A stretch of DNA of 64,000 nucleotides from Streptomyces meridianus (GTDB taxonomy: Bacteria > Actinomycetota > Actinomycetes > Streptomycetales > Streptomycetaceae). Shown one piece after another: positions 7,946-16,259 of this stretch. The stretch lies in the NCBI RefSeq assembly GCF_023703325.1, contig NZ_JAMQGM010000043.1:1-64000 (forward strand), given 5' to 3'. Positions within the stretch are counted from its first letter, which is position 1. Each line of letters starts with the position of its first letter. A program made the translations under genes and the position numbers. Below the pieces are notes generated by a model, which worked only from the letters and a program-made list of their open reading frames with translations, did no database searches and was not told the origin of the DNA.

Positions 7946-9976
7946 ATGAGCAACGCCGGAACCTTCCCCTCCGCAAACAACGCCGACCGGCGACCGGTTC
8001 GCGTCCTGCGCCACGTCTGGATACCGCTGGCCGACGGCACCCGGCTCGCCGCACGCGTGTGGCTCCCGGCCGACGCGGAGGAACCGGTCCCGGCCGTTCT
8101 CGAGTACATCCCCTACCGCAAGAACGACGGGACCGCTGCGCGCGACGTGACGCTGCACCCGCGCTTCGCCCAGGCCGGCTACGCATCGGTGCGCGTCGAC
8201 TGCCGAGGCAGCGGTGACTCCGACGGTGTGATGCTCGACGAGTACCACCCCACCGAACTCGCCGACGCACTCGAAGTCCTGGACTGGATCGAGAAGCAGC
8301 ACTGGTCGGACGGACAGGTGTCGATCATCGGCAAGTCCTGGGGCGGCTTCAACGGTCTCCAGATCGCGGCCCTCCGGCCGCGTCAGCTGCGCAGCATCGT
8401 CACGGTCTGCTCCACCGACGACCGGTACGCGGACGACGTGCACTACGCCGGCGGCTCCCTGCTCGCCTCCGAGATGCTCCCCTGGGCGTCGACGATGCTC
8501 GCTTACAACGCCCGCCCCCAGGACCCCGCTGTCCTCGGCGACGGCTGGCGGCAGGAGTGGCTCGACCGCCTGGAGCGCACCCCCGCCTACGTCGAGGAGT
8601 GGCTGTCCCACCAACGGCGCGACGCCTACTGGGAGCACGGCTCGGTCTGTGAGGACTACGCCGCGATCAACGTGCCCGTCTTCGCCGTCGGCGGCTGGCT
8701 CGACCAGTACCGCGGCTCCGTGTTCCGCCTGCTGGAGCACCTGCGGGTGCCGGTGAAGGGCCTGATCGGCCCTTGGGCCCACAACTACCCGCACCAGGGT
8801 GAGCCCGGTCCCGCGATGGACTTCCAGGGCGAGTGCGTCCGCTGGTTCGACCACTGGATGAGGGGGGCCGACAACGGCGTGGCCGATGACCCCGCGCTGC
8901 GGGCCTGGATACCGGACCCCTCCCCGGTCGGATCCGACCGCGAGATCTCGCCCGGCCGGTGGGTGTCCGAGCCCGATTGGCCTGCACCGGGGATCGAGCC
9001 GCTGCAGCTCCTGCTCGCCGACGGGACGCAGGCGGCAGCTGCCGTCCTGCGCTCGCCCCTGGCGGTCGGCGCGTCCGCCGGCGACTTCCTCAAGTTCGGC
9101 GACATACCCGGGCAGTACGGGGACCAGGCCGCCGACGACGGCCGGTCGCACACCGTCACCTGGGCTGCGATCCCCGAACGGCTGGAGATCCTCGGCGCAC
9201 CGGAGGTCGCCCTCCGGATCACCAGCGACCGTCCGCAGGCCCAGCTCGCCGTCCGGCTCTGCGAGGTCGCCCCCGACGGCACCTCCCGCCTCGTCACCAC
9301 GGGACTGCTCAACCTCACCCATCGCGACGGTCACGCAGAACCCTGCGCGCTGGAGCCGGGCCGCCCCTACGAGGTGACCGTGCCGCTGTTCGCCATCGGC
9401 CACGCCTTCGCCCCCGGCAGCCGGATCCGGATATCGGTGTCCGCGTCCCTGTGGCCGTGGGCCTGGCCGTCGCCCGAGCGTGTGGCCGTGGAACTCGCCC
9501 CCGGGTTCGGCACACTGACGCTTCCGGTGCGCAGGCCGCGACCGGCCGAGGAGGCGGCGCTGCGGCCGTACGAACCACCACGCGACGGGCCGCCGCACAG
9601 TATCGACACCACGCCCGTCCCCGGTTCCCGGGAGGTGACCTGGGATCCCGTGGCGGGCGAGCAGACCGTCGTCTCCACCTCCGCCGACGGCACCGTGACC
9701 GACCGGGCCGACGGGCTGACCCGTACCGGCCGGGCCGTCAACCGGTTCCGGCTGGTGGAGGACGACCCGGGGTCGGCCGTGGTCGAGTGCGATCGCGAGG
9801 AGACCGTGGGCCGGGGCGACTGGAGGACACGGGTCGTCACGTACTCCCGCATGACGGCCGACGTCCGCGACTTCTGCGTGGTGAACCGACTCACCGCGCA
9901 CGAAGGATCCGGCGCCGGGGAGCGCGAGGTCTTCACGCGAACCTGGTCGTTCACCGTCCCCCGGGACCAGGTGTGA
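7946..9976 (+). CDS. CocE/NonD family serine hydrolase (X-Pro dipeptidyl-peptidase fold)
   Basis: 676 residues, a usual size for the family. An alpha/beta hydrolase core (residues ~20-330) carries the nucleophile elbow GKSWGG (Ser131), a following cap region, and a C-terminal jelly-roll X-Pro dipeptidyl-peptidase domain (~340-540), with an extra ~120-residue tail. Relatives cleave acyl esters (cocaine esterase) or dipeptides from peptide N-termini. No signal peptide, so cytoplasmic. Its stop codon overlaps the first possible start of the OpuC-type lipoprotein (GTGTGA at 9971-9976), so it appears translationally coupled to an osmolyte/choline importer. An ester of choline, carnitine or betaine is an attractive but unproven substrate. 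Confidence 0.85.
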   Translation: MSNAGTFPSANNADRRPVRVLRHVWIPLADGTRLAARVWLPADAEEPVPAVLEYIPYRKNDGTAARDVTLHPRFAQAGYASVRVDCRGSGDSDGVMLDEYHPTELADALEVLDWIEKQHWSDGQVSIIGKSWGGFNGLQIAALRPRQLRSIVTVCSTDDRYADDVHYAGGSLLASEMLPWASTMLAYNARPQDPAVLGDGWRQEWLDRLERTPAYVEEWLSHQRRDAYWEHGSVCEDYAAINVPVFAVGGWLDQYRGSVFRLLEHLRVPVKGLIGPWAHNYPHQGEPGPAMDFQGECVRWFDHWMRGADNGVADDPALRAWIPDPSPVGSDREISPGRWVSEPDWPAPGIEPLQLLLADGTQAAAAVLRSPLAVGASAGDFLKFGDIPGQYGDQAADDGRSHTVTWAAIPERLEILGAPEVALRITSDRPQAQLAVRLCEVAPDGTSRLVTTGLLNLTHRDGHAEPCALEPGRPYEVTVPLFAIGHAFAPGSRIRISVSASLWPWAWPSPERVAVELAPGFGTLTLPVRRPRPAEEAALRPYEPPRDGPPHSIDTTPVPGSREVTWDPVAGEQTVVSTSADGTVTDRADGLTRTGRAVNRFRLVEDDPGSAVVECDREETVGRGDWRTRVVTYSRMTADVRDFCVVNRLTAHEGSGAGEREVFTRTWSFTVPRDQV

Positions 9977-10956
9977 GGGGCGCCGGCCGCGCGGCGGCCC
10001 CCGCGTTCCGTGCCCCGGCCCCGTTCGTGGCCGGCCCCGCCGGGGAACGGCGACGGCCGAGGGCCGTGATGTCGGCTCTGCTGGCATTCGTCTGTCTCGC
10101 CGTCCTCACCGGCTGCACCGGCGGCTCCGCGAACGCCGGCGGACGGCCCACGGTCGTCATCGGGGCCAAGCAGTTCACCGAGCAGTGGATCATCGGCGAG
10201 TTGTACGAGCAGGCCCTGTCGGATGCCGGCTACGACGTCGAGCTGAAGTCCAACATCGGCAGCACCAACATCATCGACGGCGCCCTCACCTCCCGGCAGA
10301 TCGACCTGTATCCCGAGTACACCGGAGTCGTCCTGCAGGTCCTGGCCGGGGACGACACCCTGCCGCCCTCGGCCGCCGACACCTTCCGGAAGGCCAAGGA
10401 GTTCCAGAAGACGCGCGGCCTGACGATGCTGGACCCGACGCCGTTCCAGAACCGCAACGCCGTCGGCGTGAAGCCCGAATTCGCGAAGAAGTACGGGCTG
10501 AAGACCATCGGCGACCTGAAGAAGGCCGGGCACGTCGTGTTCGGCGAGTACCCGGACAACCTCGAGGGCCCGCTCGGCTACCACCACATGGTCAAGACGT
10601 ACGGACTCGACGACACCGAGGTGAAGAGCCTCAACATCGGGCTTCAGTACCCGGCCCTCGACAACGGGCAGGTGGACGCGGCCGACGTGTTCACCACCGA
10701 CCCGCAACTGGCTCGCGGCGACTACACGATCCTCGAGGACACCAAGGGCATCTACGGCTTCCAGAACGTGGCCCCGGTGGTGCACCGGGATGTCCTGAAG
10801 GAGCAGGGCCCCGGCTTCGAGAAGGTGCTGAACCGGGTGAACGGGCTCCTGACCGACCAGGCCGTCCGGGAGATGAACCGCGCCGTCGACGTCGTACGGC
10901 TGCCCCCGTCCGAGGTCGCCGAGACCTTCCTGCGCGCCAATGGCCTGATCCGATGA
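9973..10956 (+). CDS. Glycine betaine/choline-type ABC transporter substrate-binding lipoprotein (OpuCC-like)
   Basis: Up to 327 residues. A hydrophobic segment ending in the lipobox LTGC leads to the OpuAC domain, with characteristic VIGAKQFTEQWIIGELYEQ and DLYPEYTG motifs. The protein is an extracytoplasmic lipid-anchored receptor for quaternary amines such as glycine betaine, choline or carnitine. The start is uncertain: GTG 9973 overlaps the hydrolase stop and gives an Arg-rich n-region, while GTG 10066/ATG 10069 give a shorter, unusually uncharged signal peptide. I prefer an upstream start because lipoprotein signals need positive residues. First gene of the four-gene importer. Confidence 0.85.
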   Translation: MRGAGRAAAPAFRAPAPFVAGPAGERRRPRAVMSALLAFVCLAVLTGCTGGSANAGGRPTVVIGAKQFTEQWIIGELYEQALSDAGYDVELKSNIGSTNIIDGALTSRQIDLYPEYTGVVLQVLAGDDTLPPSAADTFRKAKEFQKTRGLTMLDPTPFQNRNAVGVKPEFAKKYGLKTIGDLKKAGHVVFGEYPDNLEGPLGYHHMVKTYGLDDTEVKSLNIGLQYPALDNGQVDAADVFTTDPQLARGDYTILEDTKGIYGFQNVAPVVHRDVLKEQGPGFEKVLNRVNGLLTDQAVREMNRAVDVVRLPPSEVAETFLRANGLIR

Positions 10957-11041
10957 CGCGCGTCCCGTACCGAGCCGGCCGCCCGGCCCGCATCCCCGCG
11001 AGCACCGCCGCCCCCAGCCCGTTCCAGGAGAGACACCCCCG

Positions 11042-12031
11042 ATGAGCCAGGACCCCAGCACTGCACCTGTCGGAGCACAGGAGATCGTCTTCGACCGGGT
11101 CGTGAAGGCCTACCCCGGCGCCGCCGCCCCCGCGGTCGACGACCTGTCACTGACCGTTCCCGCCGGCGAGATCTGCGTGCTGCTCGGCCCGTCCGGCAGC
11201 GGCAAGACCACCGCCCTGATGATGGTGAACCGGCTCGCCGAGCCCACCGGGGGCGACATCCGCATCGGCGGGCGTTCGGTCCGCGACATGGACCCGATCG
11301 AGCTGCGCCGCTCCATCGGCTACGTCATCCAGAGCGCGGGCCTGTTCCCGCACCAGACGATCGCCGACAACGTGGCCACCGTGCCCCGGGTGCTCGGCTG
11401 GGCGAAGAAGAGGACCCGGGAGCGCGTCGCCGAGCTGCTGGACCTCGTCGGACTGCCCGTGAACGAGTTCGGCGGACGCTACCCGGCCCAGCTGTCCGGC
11501 GGCCAGCGTCAGCGGGTGGGCATTGCCCGCGCACTCGCCGCCGATCCCCCGGTCATGCTGATGGACGAGCCGTTCGGAGCACTCGATCCGATCACCCGGG
11601 AGCACGTCCAGGACGAGTTCCTGGCCCTGCACGACCGCATCCGCAAGACCGTCGTCTTCGTCAGCCACGACATCGACGAGGCAGTGAAGATGGGCGATCG
11701 CATCGCGGTCCTGCGCGAAGGCGGCCGGCTCGCCCAGTACGACGAGCCGAGGACCCTTCTGAAGGAGCCCGCCGACGCGTTCGTTGCCCGATTCGTCGGT
11801 GCGGACCGCGGGCTGAAGCGGCTGTCCCTGCTCCGGCTCTCCGACCTCGAACCCGCGGCCGCCGGCGAGGACTCCGCGGGACTCCCCGAGCTGCCCGCCG
11901 AAGCCACCCTGAGGGCGGCGCTCTCCCTCATGGTGGCCCAGGGCACCGACCGTGTCCGTGTGCGCGGCGCCGACGACACCCGGCTCGGAACCGTCTCGCT
12001 GGACGCCGTGCGGAAGGCCGGTGCCGCGTGA
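11042..12031 (+). CDS. OpuC-type ABC transporter ATP-binding protein
   Basis: 329 residues. Walker A GPSGSGKTT (residues ~53-61), Q-loop, signature LSGGQRQRVGIARAL, Walker B VMLMDEPFGALDP and H-loop SHDIDEA are all intact. The tail after residue ~240 contains one CBS-like half (RAALSLMVAQGTDRVRVRG); full OpuA/OpuCA proteins carry a CBS pair that senses ionic strength, so osmotic gating may be reduced or different. The ATG at 11042 follows AGGAGAGA. It energises uptake with the two permeases, and its stop overlaps the first permease start. Confidence 0.92.
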   Translation: MSQDPSTAPVGAQEIVFDRVVKAYPGAAAPAVDDLSLTVPAGEICVLLGPSGSGKTTALMMVNRLAEPTGGDIRIGGRSVRDMDPIELRRSIGYVIQSAGLFPHQTIADNVATVPRVLGWAKKRTRERVAELLDLVGLPVNEFGGRYPAQLSGGQRQRVGIARALAADPPVMLMDEPFGALDPITREHVQDEFLALHDRIRKTVVFVSHDIDEAVKMGDRIAVLREGGRLAQYDEPRTLLKEPADAFVARFVGADRGLKRLSLLRLSDLEPAAAGEDSAGLPELPAEATLRAALSLMVAQGTDRVRVRGADDTRLGTVSLDAVRKAGAA

Positions 12032-12738
12032 GTGATCAGCCCGTTCTCCCCGACTACGGCGACCCGAGCCCGTGCGTGGCAGACAACGCGTCCTTCTGCA
12101 CGGACTGGTTCACGGCGCACTGGTCGACCCTCTTCTGGCCCGCTCTCGCCGAACACGTCGAACTGACCGTCCTCGCGGTGGGCTTCGGCTTCGTACTGGC
12201 GCTCGCGGCCGCCGTCCTCGCGCACTTCCAGGGCTGGTTCACGGCACCGGCGTCCTTCGTGGCGTCGTTCCTCTACACGGTGCCCCCGCTGGCCCTGTTC
12301 CAGCTGCTCGTCCCCGTCACCGGATTCTCCGTCCTGACGGTGGAGATCGCGCTCGTCGCCTACAGCCTGTATCTGCTCTTCACGACGGTTCTCACCGGCC
12401 TGCGGGAGGTTCCGCAGGACGCGGTCCGGGCGGCTACGGGCATGGGCCTCACCCGGCGCCAGATCCTCTTCCGGGTCGAACTGCCGCTGGCCGTCCCGTC
12501 GCTGGTCTCCGCACTGCGGATCACGACGGTCATGACCATCGGCACCGTGGCCATCGCGGCCTACGTCATCGACGCCGGCCTCGGATCTCTCATCCTGAAG
12601 GCGCTGCAGTCACCCTTCAACACCCTGTTCATCGGATCCGGAGCGCTGGCGGTCGCGCTGGCGCTGACCGCGGACGGACTGCTGCTGCTCGCGGGCCGGC
12701 TGCTCACACCCTGGGCACGCAGCAGGAGGAACGCCTGA
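12028..12738 (+). CDS. OpuC-type ABC transporter permease
   Basis: 236 residues with about six transmembrane helices. The EAA-type cytoplasmic loop (AATGMGLTRRQILFRVELPLAVPS) docks to the ATPase. The GTG at 12028 overlaps the ATPase stop by 4 nt (GTGA), and the stop shares one base with the next permease, so the two subunits are translationally coupled. The N-terminus has two Cys (CVADNASFC) outside the first helix. Forms a heterodimeric channel with the product of the next gene for quaternary amine uptake. Confidence 0.9.
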   Translation: MSDQPVLPDYGDPSPCVADNASFCTDWFTAHWSTLFWPALAEHVELTVLAVGFGFVLALAAAVLAHFQGWFTAPASFVASFLYTVPPLALFQLLVPVTGFSVLTVEIALVAYSLYLLFTTVLTGLREVPQDAVRAATGMGLTRRQILFRVELPLAVPSLVSALRITTVMTIGTVAIAAYVIDAGLGSLILKALQSPFNTLFIGSGALAVALALTADGLLLLAGRLLTPWARSRRNA

Positions 12739-13406
12739 TGGACACCTTCATCCGATCGTTCGCCTTCATGCAGGAACGGTTTCCGCTGCTGCTGGAGAAG
12801 ACCGGGCAGCACGTGTGGATGTGCGCCGTCGTGATCGCCGTCTCGGTGCTTCTCTCGGTCCCCGCCGGCCTGGTCCTGGGACATCTGCATCGTGGTGAGT
12901 TCCTCACCACCAGCATCTCGAACATCGGCCGCGCCCTGCCGAGTCTTGCGGTCATCGCCATCGGGCTGGGTTTCATCGGCCTCAACTTCACCAACATCGC
13001 GGTGGCCCTGCTCATCACAGCCGTTCCCCCGATCCTGAGTCAGACGTACCTGGCGATCGACCAGGTCGATCCGGACACGGTCCGGGCGGCCCGCGGCATG
13101 GGACTCACCCCGGCGCAGGTGCTCCTCCGGGTGGAGTTGCCGCTGGCGCTTCCGGTCCTCTTCTCGGGCGTCCGGATCGCGGTGATCTACGTCATCTCCG
13201 CCGCGACACTGGCCACGGTGGCCGGCGGCGGCGGGCTCGGCGACATCGTGCTGGGCCAGGCCACGTACGGAATCGAGGGCGTGGTCGCCGCCGCCCTCTG
13301 GGTGGCCGCACTGGCCCTGGTCTCGGACGGACTGATCTGGGGGCTGCAGCGGCTGCTGGCGCCGAAGGGTCTGCGCGTCTCCGGGGTGGGCCGAGGAGCC
13401 GGGTGA
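12738..13406 (+). CDS. OpuC-type ABC transporter permease, second subunit
   Basis: 222 residues, about six helices, with the EAA loop RAARGMGLTPAQVLLRVELPLALPV. The ATG at 12738 overlaps the preceding stop by one base. The conserved GGGGLGDIVLGQ segment near the C-terminus is typical of glycine betaine/carnitine permeases. Last gene of the importer; a hairpin at 13564-13591 ends the transcript. Confidence 0.9.
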   Translation: MDTFIRSFAFMQERFPLLLEKTGQHVWMCAVVIAVSVLLSVPAGLVLGHLHRGEFLTTSISNIGRALPSLAVIAIGLGFIGLNFTNIAVALLITAVPPILSQTYLAIDQVDPDTVRAARGMGLTPAQVLLRVELPLALPVLFSGVRIAVIYVISAATLATVAGGGGLGDIVLGQATYGIEGVVAAALWVAALALVSDGLIWGLQRLLAPKGLRVSGVGRGAG

Positions 13407-13563
13407 CGGCTGGGGCCGCTCGTCGAATGCGCCGTGGTGCCGCCCCGCAGCCGTCTCGAAGGCGTCGGGCACGGCGAACGGGGCGGCCTCCGGCCGGGAC
13501 ATGCGCAGGCACCTCCGGCAGCACCCGGCCCGGGTCACCTCGGACAACACGGCTCCCGACGTC

Positions 13564-13591
13564 GTTCCTGCGGGCACGAGGCCGCAGGAAC
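13564..13591. terminator. Hairpin between the OpuC operon and a convergent gene
   Basis: GTTCCTGCGG at 13564-13573 pairs perfectly with CCGCAGGAAC at 13582-13591 across an 8-nt loop. It lies between two convergent genes (stop at 13406, stop at 13606), so it probably ends transcripts from at least one side. Confidence 0.55.
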
Positions 13592-13605
13592 GGACCACCG
13601 GGCTG

Positions 13606-13884
13606 TCAGGTCACCTGGGTCCCGGCGGCAGAACGGGCCTTCTGCTTGATCTTCCTGGCAGCGTTGTGCAGCCCCAGGCGTACCGAGGTCGCCGAGAGCA
13701 GGGCGACGAACGCCACGAGGATGAAGACGGACAGCCACATCTGCCTGCTGCCGGGCCGATGCCACACTTCGAGCACCAGGCCGAGCGTCCACAGGACGAT
13801 ACCGCCGAGGTAGACGGTGCGGACCCTGCGCAACTGCCGCACGGCCCAGGGGGCGAGGGGACGGAGAGTCTTCTTCACTGCCAT
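13606..13884 (-). CDS. Small two-helix membrane protein, function unknown
   Basis: 92 residues with a basic N-terminus (MAVKKTLRPLAPWAVRQLRR), two hydrophobic helices (residues ~24-44 and ~53-75) and a basic tail (ARKIKQKAR), so both ends are probably cytoplasmic. The ATG at 13884 has GAGGG about 10 nt upstream; a GTG three codons earlier is possible. No family recognised. Its neighbours are the OpuC operon (convergent) and a secreted protein gene (divergent). Confidence 0.65.
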   Translation of the reverse strand: MAVKKTLRPLAPWAVRQLRRVRTVYLGGIVLWTLGLVLEVWHRPGSRQMWLSVFILVAFVALLSATSVRLGLHNAARKIKQKARSAAGTQVT

Positions 13885-14126
13885 GTGCGACACCTACCCT
13901 CGTCTCGCCGAGCCAGACAGGATCGGGGCGTTCCCCCTCGGTTCCTCGCCCGGACAGCGCAGGAAGCGGCACCGGGCAGGGCCTGCGCGCCACCGCTTTC
14001 TGCGATCAGTACGGGCAACACCGGCGAATGGCGCGAAATCGCGCCTATGGCATGCAACCGTCTGCTCTGCCGGTAAGTCCTCTCAATGACGCGGAAAGAG
14101 CGTCGACAGAACACCGGAGGGGAAAC

Positions 14127-14579
14127 ATGAACATTTCTCGCAGGCTCACGGCCGGCGCGGCGGTTCTCGCCACGACCGCGGCACTGGCCGCGTTCTCCGC
14201 ACCGCAGGCAGGTGCCGCAACCGCGGCGGCGACGTACAACGGTGAATGCGGTTCCGGCTACACGGTGGTCAACTCCGCGCCGATCGGCTCACAGGGCACC
14301 GTGTTCCTCACCTACAAGTCGGCCAACGGGTACAACTGCGTGGTCACCAAGAAGAACAACACGTCCACGCGGACCGACATGTTCGCCTACCTCTACGTGC
14401 CGGAGTCCGGCGAGGGCAACAGCGACTGGGGTTCCTACTACTCCTACGCGGGCCCGGTGTACGCCTACGGCAAGGGCATGTGCATCGACTGGGGCGGCGG
14501 CATCACCAACCAGGAGACCTGGACGTTCGGGTCCAACTGCGGCTCCCTGAAGGAGCACCGGGTCACCAAGGGCTGGTGA
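14127..14579 (+). CDS. Secreted spore-associated-protein-A-like protein
   Basis: 150 residues. A Sec signal peptide (MNISRRLTAGAAVLATTAALAAF, cleavage likely after AGAA or ATAA near residue 32) precedes a ~115-residue mature domain with four Cys (CGSGY, YNCVV, GMCID, SNCGS) that probably form two disulfides, rich in Tyr, Gly and Ser. The pattern ATYNGECGSGYTVVNS matches proteins named spore-associated protein A in Streptomyces. A strong GGAGGGG precedes the ATG. The biochemical function of the family is not established to my knowledge. Monocistronic, followed by a hairpin. Confidence 0.75.
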   Translation: MNISRRLTAGAAVLATTAALAAFSAPQAGAATAAATYNGECGSGYTVVNSAPIGSQGTVFLTYKSANGYNCVVTKKNNTSTRTDMFAYLYVPESGEGNSDWGSYYSYAGPVYAYGKGMCIDWGGGITNQETWTFGSNCGSLKEHRVTKGW

Positions 14580-14617
14580 GGACGGTCCGACGGACCCCGT
14601 TCGGTCCACGCCTCCGG

Positions 14618-14653
14618 GCCCTGCGGGCCGCCGCGCCTTCGCGCCCGCAGGGC
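14618..14653. terminator. Hairpin between convergent genes
   Basis: GCCCTGCGGGC at 14618-14628 pairs with GCCCGCAGGGC at 14643-14653 across a 14-nt loop, between the spore-associated-like gene (stop 14579) and the PfkB kinase (stop 14664). Probably a bidirectional terminator. Confidence 0.6.
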
Positions 14654-14663
14654 TCCGTGCCGT

Positions 14664-15560
14664 TCAGGACCGCATGCGCGCCAGTTCTTCCGCGGTGACG
14701 AACGAGGTGCGCGTACCTGCTGTCGCGCAGGCGTACGCCCCGACCGCGGACCCCGCCCTCGCGCACGAGGCCCAGTTCTCCCCGGCCAGATGGGCGTACA
14801 GGAACCCGGCGACGTAGCTGTCTCCCGCGCCATTGGTGTCGACGACCCGGCCGCCCGGCACGGCCGCAACGGGCACGTGGACGACCGGCCGGTCCGGCAG
14901 AACGAGGTAGCTGCCCTCTCCGCCCGCGGTGGCGATCACCACACGGGCCCTGCCCTTGGCGAGGATGCCCAACGCCGTTTCCTCCACCCGGTCCCCGAGC
15001 GCCGCGGTCGAGACGAAGACCAGGTCGGCTCCATGGGCGAAGTCCCGGTGGTAGTCGTTCCGGCCGTCCCAGTCGTGCAGGTCGGTCGAGGTGGACATGC
15101 CCGCCTCGACGGCTTCGGCCAGTGCATGCCGGGCCCAGTTCATGATCGATACGTGGACGTGCCGGGTGCGGCCGAACACAGGACGGTACAGATCCGGGTC
15201 GACCGACATGTCTAAGGGGTGCCGCCCGTCGTAGAACGAAGGCCGCCGGCCGCGGTCATCGACCAGGTTCACACTGCGCCGGGTGCCGCTGGGATGCGTG
15301 CGGTGGTCGAAGGAGAGTCCCGCTTCGGCATAGGCGGCGAGCACCCTGTCGCCCTCCGGGTCGGCACCGATCACATCGGCGAAGTGGGTGCGCAGACCCA
15401 GCCTGTGGCAGCCGAGGGCGACTCCGTTCCCGGTGTGGGCGACGTACGACTCGATCGGGGGGACCCCGACCGAATCGCACAGGGCGAACGGCAGTTCCGG
15501 CACCCGCACCACGGTGTCGATCCCTGCCCCGCCGACAACGAACACATCGAATTCGGCCAC
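14664..15560 (-). CDS. PfkB/ribokinase-family carbohydrate kinase
   Basis: 298 residues. N-terminal VVGGAGIDTVVRVP and GNGVALGCHRLGLRT are family features, and the C-terminal signature DTNGAGDSYVAGF carries the catalytic Asp and the anion hole. The family phosphorylates sugars, nucleosides or related alcohols with ATP; the substrate is not evident. The GTG at 15560 is preceded by GAGGAGA. Divergent from the ECF sigma gene by 150 bp. No sugar transport or catabolic genes adjoin it. Confidence 0.85.
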   Translation of the reverse strand: MAEFDVFVVGGAGIDTVVRVPELPFALCDSVGVPPIESYVAHTGNGVALGCHRLGLRTHFADVIGADPEGDRVLAAYAEAGLSFDHRTHPSGTRRSVNLVDDRGRRPSFYDGRHPLDMSVDPDLYRPVFGRTRHVHVSIMNWARHALAEAVEAGMSTSTDLHDWDGRNDYHRDFAHGADLVFVSTAALGDRVEETALGILAKGRARVVIATAGGEGSYLVLPDRPVVHVPVAAVPGGRVVDTNGAGDSYVAGFLYAHLAGENWASCARAGSAVGAYACATAGTRTSFVTAEELARMRS

Positions 15561-15710
15561 GGTTCTCCTCACGCTCGGGACCGCCCCCGCACATGTCCCT
15601 GCGGACGGTATCCGTGAGCGCCCGGAAGTAGTCCGCGCGGAGCGGCATAGTGGGGCGCTTCCATGAGCGTCCCATGGGACGGCCGACAAACCGACAGAGC
15701 GAAGGTGACG

Positions 15711-16259
15711 ATGGATGCCGACAGCGAGAACGACTTCCGGGAGTTCGTGGATCACCGGTCGCCGGCACTGCTGAGGACGGCGATGCTGCTCAGCGGCGGC
15801 GACCGGCACGCGGCCGAGGACCTGCTCCAGAGCGCGCTGATGAAGGTCGCCGGGCGCTGGCATCGCGTCGAGGACCCCGAGGCCTACGTGCGGCAGGTGC
15901 TCTACCGCCAGCAGATCGGCATCTGGCGTGTGCGGGGGCGAAGACGCGAACTGACTGTCGCCTCCCCGCCCGAGGGCCGGTCGGCCGACGGGGCCGGCGC
16001 CGCGGAGCTACGGGTTCTGATGCGTCAGGCGCTGGGCCGGCTCACGCAACGCCAGCGCACGGTGCTGGCGCTGCGGTATTTCGAGGATCTGCCGGAAGGG
16101 GAGGTGGCGCGGCTCCTCGGGTGCTCCGTCGGCACCGTGCGCAGTACGACGCACCGGTCCCTGGCCAAACTGCGCCGGGTAGCGCCGGAGCTGTTCACCA
16201 CGGAGGCCGACCACTCCGGGCCGTGCCATGAGCTGTCGTCTGTGGAGGTGCAGCGGTGA
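15711..16259 (+). CDS. ECF RNA polymerase sigma factor (SigE-like family)
   Basis: 182 residues from the ATG at 15711, which has GAAGG upstream; an earlier ATG at 15663 would add 16 residues with no homology. Region 2 (residues ~8-75) and region 4 (~110-165, RLTQRQRTVLALRYFEDLPEGEVARLLGCSVGTVRS) are intact. The stop overlaps the next gene's GTG by 4 nt, tying expression to a membrane protein that is a candidate cognate regulator. Triggering stress and regulon are unknown. Confidence 0.88.
   Translation: MDADSENDFREFVDHRSPALLRTAMLLSGGDRHAAEDLLQSALMKVAGRWHRVEDPEAYVRQVLYRQQIGIWRVRGRRRELTVASPPEGRSADGAGAAELRVLMRQALGRLTQRQRTVLALRYFEDLPEGEVARLLGCSVGTVRSTTHRSLAKLRRVAPELFTTEADHSGPCHELSSVEVQR

Noticed and set aside
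8959..10956. A 665-residue open frame reading into the importer lipoprotein
   Set aside because: Its first half is a shadow of the hydrolase gene; only the end from 9973 is real.
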